Shown: one piece after another, positions 1 to 7,437 of the stretch
Layout: each line of letters begins with the position of its first letter
Position numbering within the stretch: the first letter of the stretch is position 1
Assembly: GCA_009841115.1 (NCBI GenBank)
Contig: VXML01000099.1
Location: forward strand, 1 to 41,222
Source: Gemmatimonadota bacterium
Lineage (GTDB): Bacteria; Latescibacterota; UBA2968; UBA8231
Length of the DNA stretch: 41,222 nucleotides
Direction: 5' to 3'
Notes under the pieces: generated by a model
The model's input: only the letters and a program-made list of their open reading frames with translations
The model's database searches: none
Told to the model about the DNA's origin: nothing
Program-made: the position numbers and the translations under genes

Positions 1-1
1 C

Positions 2-1942
2 CCAGACCCCCAGCCCTCCCCCGCAATTCGCCTGCCGGCGATGCTGACTGGCCTCGGACTCTGCGCCCTGATCGCCGTCGGCCTGCCCTACGGGGAATTC
101 GTGATCAAGGGCACCCGGCTGGGCTTGAGCTCATCGACGCCAGCGGCCTTTTTCCTGCTCTTCTGTTTGCTCGCGCTGGTGCAACCGCTGCTGGGGCTAG
201 TGCAGCGGCAATGGGCCTTCAACCGCGCCGAATTGCTGCTGATTACCTCAATGATGATGCTGGCAACGGCGATCCCGTCGCGAGGCTTTACCGGTGCCGC
301 GCTCCCCGCCATTTCCAGCGTGCTCTACTACGCGACCCCAGAAAACAACTGGGCCGAACTGCTGGTGCCCCACATCCCCACTTGGCTGGTCGTCCAAGAC
401 GAAGTGGCGATCAAGCAGTTTTACGAAGGACTCCCCCGAGGCGAATCCATCCCCTGGGGAGCTTGGGTCGAGCCGCTTTTCTGGTGGTTGCTCTTTATGG
501 CCGCCTTCTACCTCGTGCTCATCTGCGCGATGGTGATTATGCGGCGGCAATGGATGGACCACGAGCGGCTGCTCTACCCGCTAGTCCAAGTGCCATTGGG
601 GATGATAGAGGACGGCCCGCGACCCGCGCGCATAAAACCCTTTTTGCGCAATCCAATAATGTGGGCTGGCTTTGCAGTGCCGGCGATCCTCAACACGATC
701 AACTCCTTTAGCCACTACTACGAATTTGCGCCGCGCATTGATCTCAACCTGCCGCTAGCCTTGGGACACGACGCAGTTGTCCTGCGCATACGGCTCAACT
801 ACCTGATGATGGGCTTGGCCTATTTTATCAACACCGGAATCTCCGGCAGCTTGTGGTTTTTCTACCTGTTGGCCAAAGCCCAAGAATGGGCCTGCTCGAC
901 CCTGGGCATCTTCACCACTGAACAGCTCGACGCCTTCAGTCATGCCGGCCCCACCACGGGCATGTTGAGCCATCAGAGCATGGGCGCGATGATTGCGCTG
1001 GTCGTCTTGGGGCTATGGACGGCGCGCGGCCATCTAAAGGCCGTGTGGCAGCAGGCCAAAGCCGGCGGCAGTTCAGCCGGGGAGTTGCTGTCCTATCGGA
1101 CGGCTGTGGTTGGCTTGGCCGTGGGGTTGGTCGTCATGGGCTTGTGGCTGGGGCAGACGGGCTTGCCCTGGTGGGCGGTGGTGCTGTTTCTCGGCGCGGC
1201 GTTTGCCATCTTCTTTGCCCTTACCCGCGTAATCGTCGAAGCCGGCCTCTCGTCGGCTGTGGAAGGACTGTCGGGCGCGGGCTTTGTGGTCTCGGGCGTC
1301 GGCTCGTCGGCACTGGGGGCGACGGGAATGATGGCGCTGGGCTTTACCCTCGCTTGGGCAGGAGACCTGCTGGTCTTTATGATGGCCCCCTGCGCCAACA
1401 GCATCCGCATGTTGCACGGCCTCAAGATCGGGCGGCGGCGCATTCTCGCGATGCTAGCGACCGCGCTAGTCATCGGCCTTTTGGGCTCCATCTACGCGAC
1501 CTTGAACTTGGGCTACCAGTACGGGGCGCTCAACCTGCACCGCCAGTATTTCTCCGGGCTTTTCGCCTGGGAGCCGTTTCGCTTTGCCGCCCGCTTCATT
1601 GAGACGCCGACCGGACCCTATTGGCTGGGGTGGCTCTGGAACGGAGTGGGGGCCGCGGTCATGGCGCTCTTGCTGTGGGCGCGCCACCATTTGTTATGGT
1701 GGCCCCTCCATCCCATCGGCTACGTGGCCAGCGGCACCTGGATCCTCGGCAACATCTGGTTCAGCATCTTTCTCGCTTGGCTGATTAAATCCGTCGTCTT
1801 GAAGTACATGGGGCCAAACGGCTACCGCGCGACGCGCTGGTTCTTTTTGGGGGTGATACTCGGGCAATTCGCTTCGGGCGGGGCGTGGTTGGTCGTGGAT
1901 GGCTTCACCGGAATGACGGGCAACGTGATCCGCATGTATTGA
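2..1942 (+). CDS. DUF6784/DUF6785-type polytopic membrane protein (5' end cut by window)
   Basis: Integral inner-membrane protein with many hydrophobic segments along its whole length. I recognise the style of the DUF6784/DUF6785 family of environmental bacteria from its N-terminal third: a PELL-like segment (RAELLLITSMMML), the YYATPENNWAELL stretch, then HIPTWLVV, FYEGLPRGE and PWGAWVEPL, followed by RRQWMDHERL-YPLVQ. The biochemical role of the family is unknown; its fold resembles a transporter. The frame is open from base 2, upstream of the first ATG at 41, and the residues before that ATG (AIRLPAM) fit the usual N-terminal region, so the true start probably lies outside the window. It ends at TGA 1940-1942. 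No terminator is evident in the 141 bases that follow; these hold the promoter of the next pair. Confidence 0.75.
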   Translation, partial: PDPQPSPAIRLPAMLTGLGLCALIAVGLPYGEFVIKGTRLGLSSSTPAAFFLLFCLLALVQPLLGLVQRQWAFNRAELLLITSMMMLATAIPSRGFTGAALPAISSVLYYATPENNWAELLVPHIPTWLVVQDEVAIKQFYEGLPRGESIPWGAWVEPLFWWLLFMAAFYLVLICAMVIMRRQWMDHERLLYPLVQVPLGMIEDGPRPARIKPFLRNPIMWAGFAVPAILNTINSFSHYYEFAPRIDLNLPLALGHDAVVLRIRLNYLMMGLAYFINTGISGSLWFFYLLAKAQEWACSTLGIFTTEQLDAFSHAGPTTGMLSHQSMGAMIALVVLGLWTARGHLKAVWQQAKAGGSSAGELLSYRTAVVGLAVGLVVMGLWLGQTGLPWWAVVLFLGAAFAIFFALTRVIVEAGLSSAVEGLSGAGFVVSGVGSSALGATGMMALGFTLAWAGDLLVFMMAPCANSIRMLHGLKIGRRRILAMLATALVIGLLGSIYATLNLGYQYGALNLHRQYFSGLFAWEPFRFAARFIETPTGPYWLGWLWNGVGAAVMALLLWARHHLLWWPLHPIGYVASGTWILGNIWFSIFLAWLIKSVVLKYMGPNGYRATRWFFLGVILGQFASGGAWLVVDGFTGMTGNVIRMY

Positions 1943-2009
1943 CCTTGAAGGCGTCATTTCACGTGTTTGTGGCCGAATACCATAGCCCATTCGACGCGGC
2001 CGGGCACAG

Positions 2010-2053
2010 TTGACAGGTAAAGTAGCATAGATTATAGCTATAAAAATAGCTAT
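2010..2053 (+). promoter_or_regulatory. Probable promoter with tandem palindromic operator for the MazEF-like pair
   Basis: A consensus -35 TTGACA (2010-2015) is followed after 17 bases by TATAGC (2033-2038). The perfect palindrome ATAGCTAT occurs twice, at 2034-2041 and 2046-2053, with a 12-base period, the first overlapping the -10. Tandem short palindromes about one helical turn apart, overlapping the promoter, are the usual binding site of ribbon-helix-helix antitoxins, and the first gene of the pair encodes such a protein. Autoregulation is therefore inferred. Confidence 0.6.
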
Positions 2054-2083
2054 TCTGTTGAAATCAATGCCGGAGACCAAGAC

Positions 2084-2314
2084 ATGAGAACAGTCCAAAT
2101 GACCCTCGATGAGAAACTGATTGAGGCGGTTGATAAGGTCGTAAAAAAAATAGGTACAACGCGATCGGCTTTTGCGCGAGAGGCCCTATACGCTGCTCTC
2201 AGACATGAAGAACTAAAAGAAAAGGAGCAAAAACACCGGGAGGGATATGCCCGCAAGCCGGTTCAATCAGGCGAATTTAGTCCCTGGGAAGACGAGCAAG
2301 TGTGGGCTGAGTGA
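2084..2314 (+). CDS. Ribbon-helix-helix antitoxin, MazE/CopG-like
   Basis: A 76-residue protein whose first 45 residues fit a ribbon-helix-helix DNA-binding domain: a short beta strand (RTVQMTLDE), then two helices with the TTRSAFAREALYAAL segment typical of CopG/MazE-type antitoxins. The C-terminal 30 residues are charged and rich in Glu/Lys, then contain FSPWEDEQVW, the kind of flexible tail that blocks a MazF dimer. It directly precedes a MazF-like gene; the stop TGA (2312-2314) overlaps that gene's start, so the two are translationally coupled. It likely represses its own promoter through the palindromes at 2034-2053. Codon use is clearly AT-richer than the flanking genes, which suggests horizontal acquisition. 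Confidence 0.85.
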   Translation: MRTVQMTLDEKLIEAVDKVVKKIGTTRSAFAREALYAALRHEELKEKEQKHREGYARKPVQSGEFSPWEDEQVWAE

Positions 2315-2631
2315 TGCGGCGAGGTGAGGTTCGTTGGTACAGATTCGCCCAGCCAGACAAAAGACGACCCGTTGTTATTCTCACTAGGGATTCAGCGATT
2401 AAATATCTGGGCGAAATCACCGTAGCGCCGGTGACGTCAACCATTCGGGACATTCCCTCAGAAGTACTGCTGTCTCAACGAGACGGAATGCCCAAAGAAT
2501 GTGCGATCAATCTGGATCACATCCAGACTGTGTCCAAAGGCAAAATAGGCTCCTTAATTGTATCTCTTTCTCTGGCGAAGCTGGAAGAATTGCGCGGTGC
2601 GTTGCTTTTTGCATTGGGATTTGATGGCTAG
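2314..2631 (+). CDS. MazF/PemK-family endoribonuclease toxin
   Basis: About 105 residues, the normal length of the family. The N-terminus RRGEVRWYRF and the stretch KRRPVVILTRD match the MazF/PemK pattern (RRGEVWW, then RPVVVLS), and the middle shows ITVAPVTSTIRDIPSEV, with the conserved T-S/T-x-R segment used in catalysis and RNA binding, followed by ECAINLDHIQTVSKGKIG, which corresponds to the typical 'S-x-x-N-L-D-Q-x-x-T-V' region. Such proteins cut mRNA at short sequences and are neutralised by the antitoxin encoded upstream. GTG at 2311 or ATG at 2314 could be the start; both overlap the antitoxin stop. The expected family residues are all present, so it is probably functional. Confidence 0.88.
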   Translation: MRRGEVRWYRFAQPDKRRPVVILTRDSAIKYLGEITVAPVTSTIRDIPSEVLLSQRDGMPKECAINLDHIQTVSKGKIGSLIVSLSLAKLEELRGALLFALGFDG

Positions 2632-2733
2632 TTCTATGGTGCCGTCCCACGAGGACAACTCCTTCCTCCCGCTGCTGCTCAGCCGTTGGCAAAAAACTTG
2701 ACACTCGCCTAGCCGTTAGTTAAGTCAAACACC

Positions 2734-4335
2734 ATGTTTATCGCTACTCCCCGCTCCCTGTGGTGCGCTATCGCCCTCTTGGCCCTGTTCGGCTGCGCGC
2801 CAGACGACCCAGTCGTGGCCCAAGTCGGCGACGTGGCGCTTACCAAAGCCGAGTACCTGCGCTTTGTTGAGCGCTTGCCGCCCGGCTTGCAGAGCGAGGA
2901 CGCGCGCGATCACCTACAGTCCCTCGTCGATCAGGAACTGCTGCTGCAAGAGGCCCGCGCTAGGGGGATCGAGCAAAGCGACGAGGTCCGCTACCAGCTA
3001 AACGCCCTCGTCCGCAAACAGCTCTCCCAGCGCTACCAAGCCGAAGTGCTCGCGCCCCAAGTCGAAGTAACGCCCGAAGAAGTCGAGCGCACCTTCGTCG
3101 ATATGGGCTTCGACCGCGAGCGACTCTTTGCGCGGATTTTGGTGCGGCAGCAGCGAGATGTGGACCGCGTATTGCAGGCCCTGCACGAGGGCAAACCTTT
3201 CGCCGAACTAGCGCAGCGCTTTGCGGCCAACGACCTTTTCGCCCCCCAAGGCGACGGAGTCGTCGGTTGGATCGGGCGCACCCAAGCCCAGCGCTTTGCC
3301 ATTCCGCCGCAGACCTTCCTCTCCCTGCCGGTCGGCCAAGTCGCCGAACCGCTGCCACTGGCAGGCGGCTGGCAAATCTACCGCTTTGTCGAAGACCGAA
3401 CAGCCGACAAGGCCTCCTACGCAGAAGAAGCCGCCAGCGCGGCGCACCGCGAAAAGTGGCAGAGTCGCCTGCAAATCGAAGTAGAAACCCTGAGCCGCTC
3501 CTTGAATCTCCAGTTGGACCACGGGGGCCTACAAGCCTTACTGGCCGAGCCGAATCTCGCCGACTCACTCGCCGCACTTCCCCTCTACCGCTTTGACGGC
3601 GGAGCGATTCCCTTGGGCGAATACCTTCACGATCTGCGCTCGATCGGCTTCCGGGGCGCGTTGCAAGACAGCGCGCAGGTCGTCTCATTGGCCCGCGCCG
3701 CGCTCTTGCCAGCCTATCTGATGACCGCGGCGGCCCAGCGGCGCGGATGGGATCGAGAAGCCGAATTCGCCGAGTGGCGCGAGCGCAAGCGCAAGGCTCT
3801 CGTTTTGCAGCAGCTCACCAAAGTAGAAACAGCGACAAAGGCCATCCCCAGCGAGGAGGAAGTCGCCGCGTACTACGAGGCCAACAAGACGCGCTTCCGC
3901 ACGGCCGAATCCGTCCACATCAACCAGCTCCTCGCGCCCACCCGCGAGCAGGCCCAAAAGTTGCGCGAAGCCCTTGCAAACGGCAGCACCGTCTCCGAGC
4001 TGTTGGCCCGACCGGGCGTAGAGACCCACGGCGACCCGCACGACGGCGCGCTGCGCCTGCGCAAGGTGGTGCGGGCGCGCTATCCCCAACTCGTAGATGC
4101 GGCCTTTGCCGCAGAGATCGGCGAATGGGACGGACCAGTAGAGGTGCTAGACCAATTTGCCGTGTTCCGAGTGCGCCAAAAGGAAGGCGGCGACATCCAA
4201 TCCCTCGCCCAAGCGCGAGCGCGAGCGCGGGGCATCTTAGAAGCAAGGCGTCAGAACGAGCTCATGGACGCGCTTATCCAACGTCTGCGCGCCGAGCGCG
4301 CAAGCCAAGTCGCCTTATTCGCCGAGAGCCTGTAA
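2734..4335 (+). CDS. Lipoprotein peptidyl-prolyl isomerase / chaperone, PpiC-SurA-like
   Basis: A 533-residue exported protein. Residues 1-21 form a signal peptide ending in a lipobox (LFGC), so the mature protein is probably an acylated lipoprotein facing the periplasm. After a SurA-like N-terminal helical part (DHLQSLVDQELLLQEA), there is a PpiC-type region at about 128-228 (RILVRQQRDVDRVLQAL ... GDGVVGWIGR ... GGWQIYRFVEDR) and a second, weaker one at about 372-490 (ESVHINQLLAPTREQAQKL ... WDGPVEVLDQFAVFRVR). Such proteins help outer-membrane and secreted proteins to fold. It opens a tight operon of secreted discoidin and barrel-like proteins, which are its probable clients. The next gene's ribosome site AAGGAGGT overlaps its stop. 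No ribosome-binding site is visible before its own ATG. Confidence 0.85.
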   Translation: MFIATPRSLWCAIALLALFGCAPDDPVVAQVGDVALTKAEYLRFVERLPPGLQSEDARDHLQSLVDQELLLQEARARGIEQSDEVRYQLNALVRKQLSQRYQAEVLAPQVEVTPEEVERTFVDMGFDRERLFARILVRQQRDVDRVLQALHEGKPFAELAQRFAANDLFAPQGDGVVGWIGRTQAQRFAIPPQTFLSLPVGQVAEPLPLAGGWQIYRFVEDRTADKASYAEEAASAAHREKWQSRLQIEVETLSRSLNLQLDHGGLQALLAEPNLADSLAALPLYRFDGGAIPLGEYLHDLRSIGFRGALQDSAQVVSLARAALLPAYLMTAAAQRRGWDREAEFAEWRERKRKALVLQQLTKVETATKAIPSEEEVAAYYEANKTRFRTAESVHINQLLAPTREQAQKLREALANGSTVSELLARPGVETHGDPHDGALRLRKVVRARYPQLVDAAFAAEIGEWDGPVEVLDQFAVFRVRQKEGGDIQSLAQARARARGILEARRQNELMDALIQRLRAERASQVALFAESL

Positions 4336-4347
4336 GGAGGTGCCATC

Positions 4348-7300
4348 GTGGTAAGAATAAAATGGGGTATCCTCGCGTACTGCCTGTTGTGGGCATGGCT
4401 GCCTGCCAGCGCCCAGCAAGGGTACGACATCGTCGATGACCGCATTGTCGTATCCGGGCGCAGCCACTGGGAGCACTGGAAAAAACCCGAACACCTAACC
4501 ACCATCGACAACTCGGGTGCGGTGCGTCCGCGGCACCTGCGCTCGCTCTACAACGTCCTCACCGATCGCAGCATCGCCCGTCCGGTCGTGATCACCAACA
4601 AAGACCCGCGCATCCTCAATGTGGATAGCACCCTGAAAGTAGATGTGCTCGGCCGACCGGTACAAGACACCCAGAAAAATTTCGTGTACGACTATCTGGT
4701 GCGGGCCGGGGTCAGCCGCGCAGGCTCCAACATCGAGATGGCGGCCCACATCGTCGATGGCGACCCCACTACCTTCTGGGAGCCAGACCCGCGCGATCCC
4801 ATCGAGCAGTGGTGGGTCGAGGTCGATCTGGGCCGGGCCGTGCCCGTAGAGGGCATTTCCGTGCGCTTCGTCGATGAGGAGCTAGGCGATCCGTTCTTCA
4901 AGTACCTCCTCCTCTTGGCACAGAATCAGACGCTATCGCTTACTGATGACCGCAAGGTCAACTTCGAGCTGTTCGTCCCGCACGAAGGGCCCAATACCCA
5001 GCAGCGCGCCTTTTTCTTTGAAAGTGCAGCCGCAACCGGAGGAGCGTCCCTTGCAGCCCCAGTCAACCCCGGCCTCGTAGATCCTTCCGGCGGGATCAGC
5101 GCTGTCAAGAAACTGCGACAAAGCAGCGCCGACCCGGCTTGGACCGGCAAGATCATCGAAACCATCCGCATCGTAATCACCGACACGCGCGGCGGGCGGG
5201 CCGAACAAATCGACCAAGCTGCGTGGGAGGCACTGCCAACGCATGAACGCGGCGACATCGTTCACTTCGTGCGCGACTTCGCCGGCCGCGAAGAGCCAGT
5301 GGACGCCGAGACCTACGAATCCTTGGAGGAGGAGCGCCGCGGGCGGCGAGAATTCTATCGCCGAGAATTGCCGCGCCTAGCCGAGGTCGAAGTGTGGGGC
5401 TGGGGCGATAACATCAGTCTCGGCCTAGTCGGAGGTGGCGGTACCTTGGACTTGACCTCGGCCGGTAAGACGCCGGGACCGGCTTTCGACGGGGATATCA
5501 GCAGTCGTTATCAGCAACCCACCCGAGACCCCCTCAACCCAGGTGCCAACGTGCTAACCATCGACATCGGCGGTACGGTGTGGTTGGACCAAATCCGCGT
5601 CACTGGCAGTAATATCCGCGGCTATCAGATGCGGTCTTCTACCGGGGAACGCGACGCCCAAGGCAAGCTGCGCTGGCGCACCATCACCCCACCGGAGCGA
5701 GTAACCAACGTCGATCACGGATTCTTTGGCTACCTCAACGATGTGCAGGATCCCGTGCGCAAGGTGCGCTTCCTCGACCTGTTGACCCTGGCCAATTTCA
5801 TCGGCGACACCGAGAACCGCTCGGACCGCTTCTGGCCTCAATTCAACGAACTCATGCTATTTGCCGAGGGCGTGCCCGCGGAAGTCGAGCTGCAATCCGA
5901 CCTAATCGAACTGCCCGGGCTGGTAACCTTGGGCAGTATCCACTGGGAGGCCGACACGCCGTCGGGCACCAAAGTCGAGATTCGCACTCGCACCGGCGAC
6001 CAACTCATCCAGCAGATCCGCTACTACGACAGCAATGGCATCGAAAAGACTGCGGCTGAGCACAAGAAGCTCCTCGCCTTCCTCAAAGGGCCAATCGACA
6101 CGTCCTTTGCAATAGGCCCAGGCTGGAGTGCTTGGAGCCAGCAGTACCAGCAACCCGGCGACCCAGTAACGTCGCCCAGTCTGCGCAAGTTTATGCAAAT
6201 CCAAGCCCGCTTGCTCAGCGAGGACCGCCAGCTTAGCCCAGCGCTAGAGAACATCTCCGTAGAGCTACACACCCCAGTCGCCCTCGGGCTGCGAGCCGAA
6301 GTCTGGCCGCCCGAGGCCCAAGTGGGGGTTCTGGATACCTTCGAGGTCTTTGTCCAACCCCAGTTCCTAGAGCGGCCTACCTCGGTCCGCAGCCTCGGAT
6401 TCGACGAGATGCTCATCAGCGCCGATCCAGGCCTCGACATGCAGCTTATCGATGTGGCAATAGGCACCGAAGAGGAGTTTGCATCTGGAGCACCGCAATC
6501 GCTCTTGGACCTCGCAAGCACCGACGGCCAGATGCTGCAAGGCGACTCGCTCCTAGTGCGCCTCCCAGAGGTCGCCCGCAGCGACACCGATGCACTACCG
6601 CAGCTATACTTTCGCACGGCTGCCGATGGCGAGGAAGTGCCCACTAGCATCGACGGTCAACTCCTGACGGCAACCTCACACGCCCTGCTCCCAGACGCGG
6701 TGCGCGGCGCGGTGCGCTACTTCCGCATTGCCGGAGAAGAGCTAGTGGAAGTCGATCGCGCGTCCTACGACGAACTGCCGCCCGAATCCCAAGGGCCCGT
6801 ACGCTACTTCCGCAAGGTAGTCGGTCTGGGCAACCAGACTCTCTTTGACGAGGCCGGCGACACGCTCAGCGCGGCCCAGTACAACCGGCTAGGCCGTGCC
6901 AGAGGGTGGATCGTCGGCCACGGCCGACTCGTGCGCCTACGCTTTGCGGCTAAAGTCTTTCTCCACGGCACCAAGCTGAAGGTAGCCGTGCGAAACCAAG
7001 CGGCTAGCACGCCCTATCAGCCCGCCGACGCGGCCGACGCCACCGCGCTGCGGCCGTCGCAAACCCTATCGATTGCCGCGCTCGGTGCCGAGCAGATCGT
7101 CGCCGATATCTCGGTCGCACCCAATCCTTTCACGCCCAACGGCGACCTCGTAAACGACGTGGCCCAAATCGAGTTCTCGCTGTTCAAAGTCTATGCCGAG
7201 CGTCCGGCAGCCGTCCGCATTTGGGCCCTCGACGGCCGGCCCATGCGCCTGCTAGAGGGCACGGCCCAAGGCGGTCACCAGCGCTTTACCTGGGACGGCA

Positions 7301-7419
7301 AGGACGACCATGGCCGCGTCGTGCCGCCTGGACTTTACATCTGCCAGATCGACGTGGACGCCGACGCCGAAGACAGCGCCGGACAACGGCAATCCCACCT
7401 TATCGCGGTAGCCTATTAG
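4348..7419 (+). CDS. Secreted discoidin-like protein with FlgD/T9SS-like C-terminal domain (D1)
   Basis: A 1023-residue exported protein starting at GTG, placed 6 bases after AAGGAGGT. A signal peptide covers about residues 1-22 (cleavage near SAQQ). Two F5/8 type C (discoidin)-like segments are visible: about 120-200 (AAHIVDGDPTTFWEPD, WVEVDLGRAVPVEGI) and about 370-510 (GPAFDGDISSRY, TIDIGGTVWLDQIRV). A beta domain with IRTRTG and WSAW follows at about 515-645, then Ig-like sequence. Residues 920-1005 form a FlgD-Ig/gliding-type domain (NPFTPNGDLVND, RIWALDGRP, WDGKDDHGR, PPGLY) and the chain ends in AVAY. A short motif recurs in it several times. Probably displayed on the cell surface and possibly glycan binding; no catalytic residues recognised. 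The barrel-like B1 gene follows 18 bases downstream. Confidence 0.72.
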   Translation: MVRIKWGILAYCLLWAWLPASAQQGYDIVDDRIVVSGRSHWEHWKKPEHLTTIDNSGAVRPRHLRSLYNVLTDRSIARPVVITNKDPRILNVDSTLKVDVLGRPVQDTQKNFVYDYLVRAGVSRAGSNIEMAAHIVDGDPTTFWEPDPRDPIEQWWVEVDLGRAVPVEGISVRFVDEELGDPFFKYLLLLAQNQTLSLTDDRKVNFELFVPHEGPNTQQRAFFFESAAATGGASLAAPVNPGLVDPSGGISAVKKLRQSSADPAWTGKIIETIRIVITDTRGGRAEQIDQAAWEALPTHERGDIVHFVRDFAGREEPVDAETYESLEEERRGRREFYRRELPRLAEVEVWGWGDNISLGLVGGGGTLDLTSAGKTPGPAFDGDISSRYQQPTRDPLNPGANVLTIDIGGTVWLDQIRVTGSNIRGYQMRSSTGERDAQGKLRWRTITPPERVTNVDHGFFGYLNDVQDPVRKVRFLDLLTLANFIGDTENRSDRFWPQFNELMLFAEGVPAEVELQSDLIELPGLVTLGSIHWEADTPSGTKVEIRTRTGDQLIQQIRYYDSNGIEKTAAEHKKLLAFLKGPIDTSFAIGPGWSAWSQQYQQPGDPVTSPSLRKFMQIQARLLSEDRQLSPALENISVELHTPVALGLRAEVWPPEAQVGVLDTFEVFVQPQFLERPTSVRSLGFDEMLISADPGLDMQLIDVAIGTEEEFASGAPQSLLDLASTDGQMLQGDSLLVRLPEVARSDTDALPQLYFRTAADGEEVPTSIDGQLLTATSHALLPDAVRGAVRYFRIAGEELVEVDRASYDELPPESQGPVRYFRKVVGLGNQTLFDEAGDTLSAAQYNRLGRARGWIVGHGRLVRLRFAAKVFLHGTKLKVAVRNQAASTPYQPADAADATALRPSQTLSIAALGAEQIVADISVAPNPFTPNGDLVNDVAQIEFSLFKVYAERPAAVRIWALDGRPMRLLEGTAQGGHQRFTWDGKDDHGRVVPPGLYICQIDVDADAEDSAGQRQSHLIAVAY

Positions 7420-7437
7420 GGTCGAAAAGAGAGCGCC

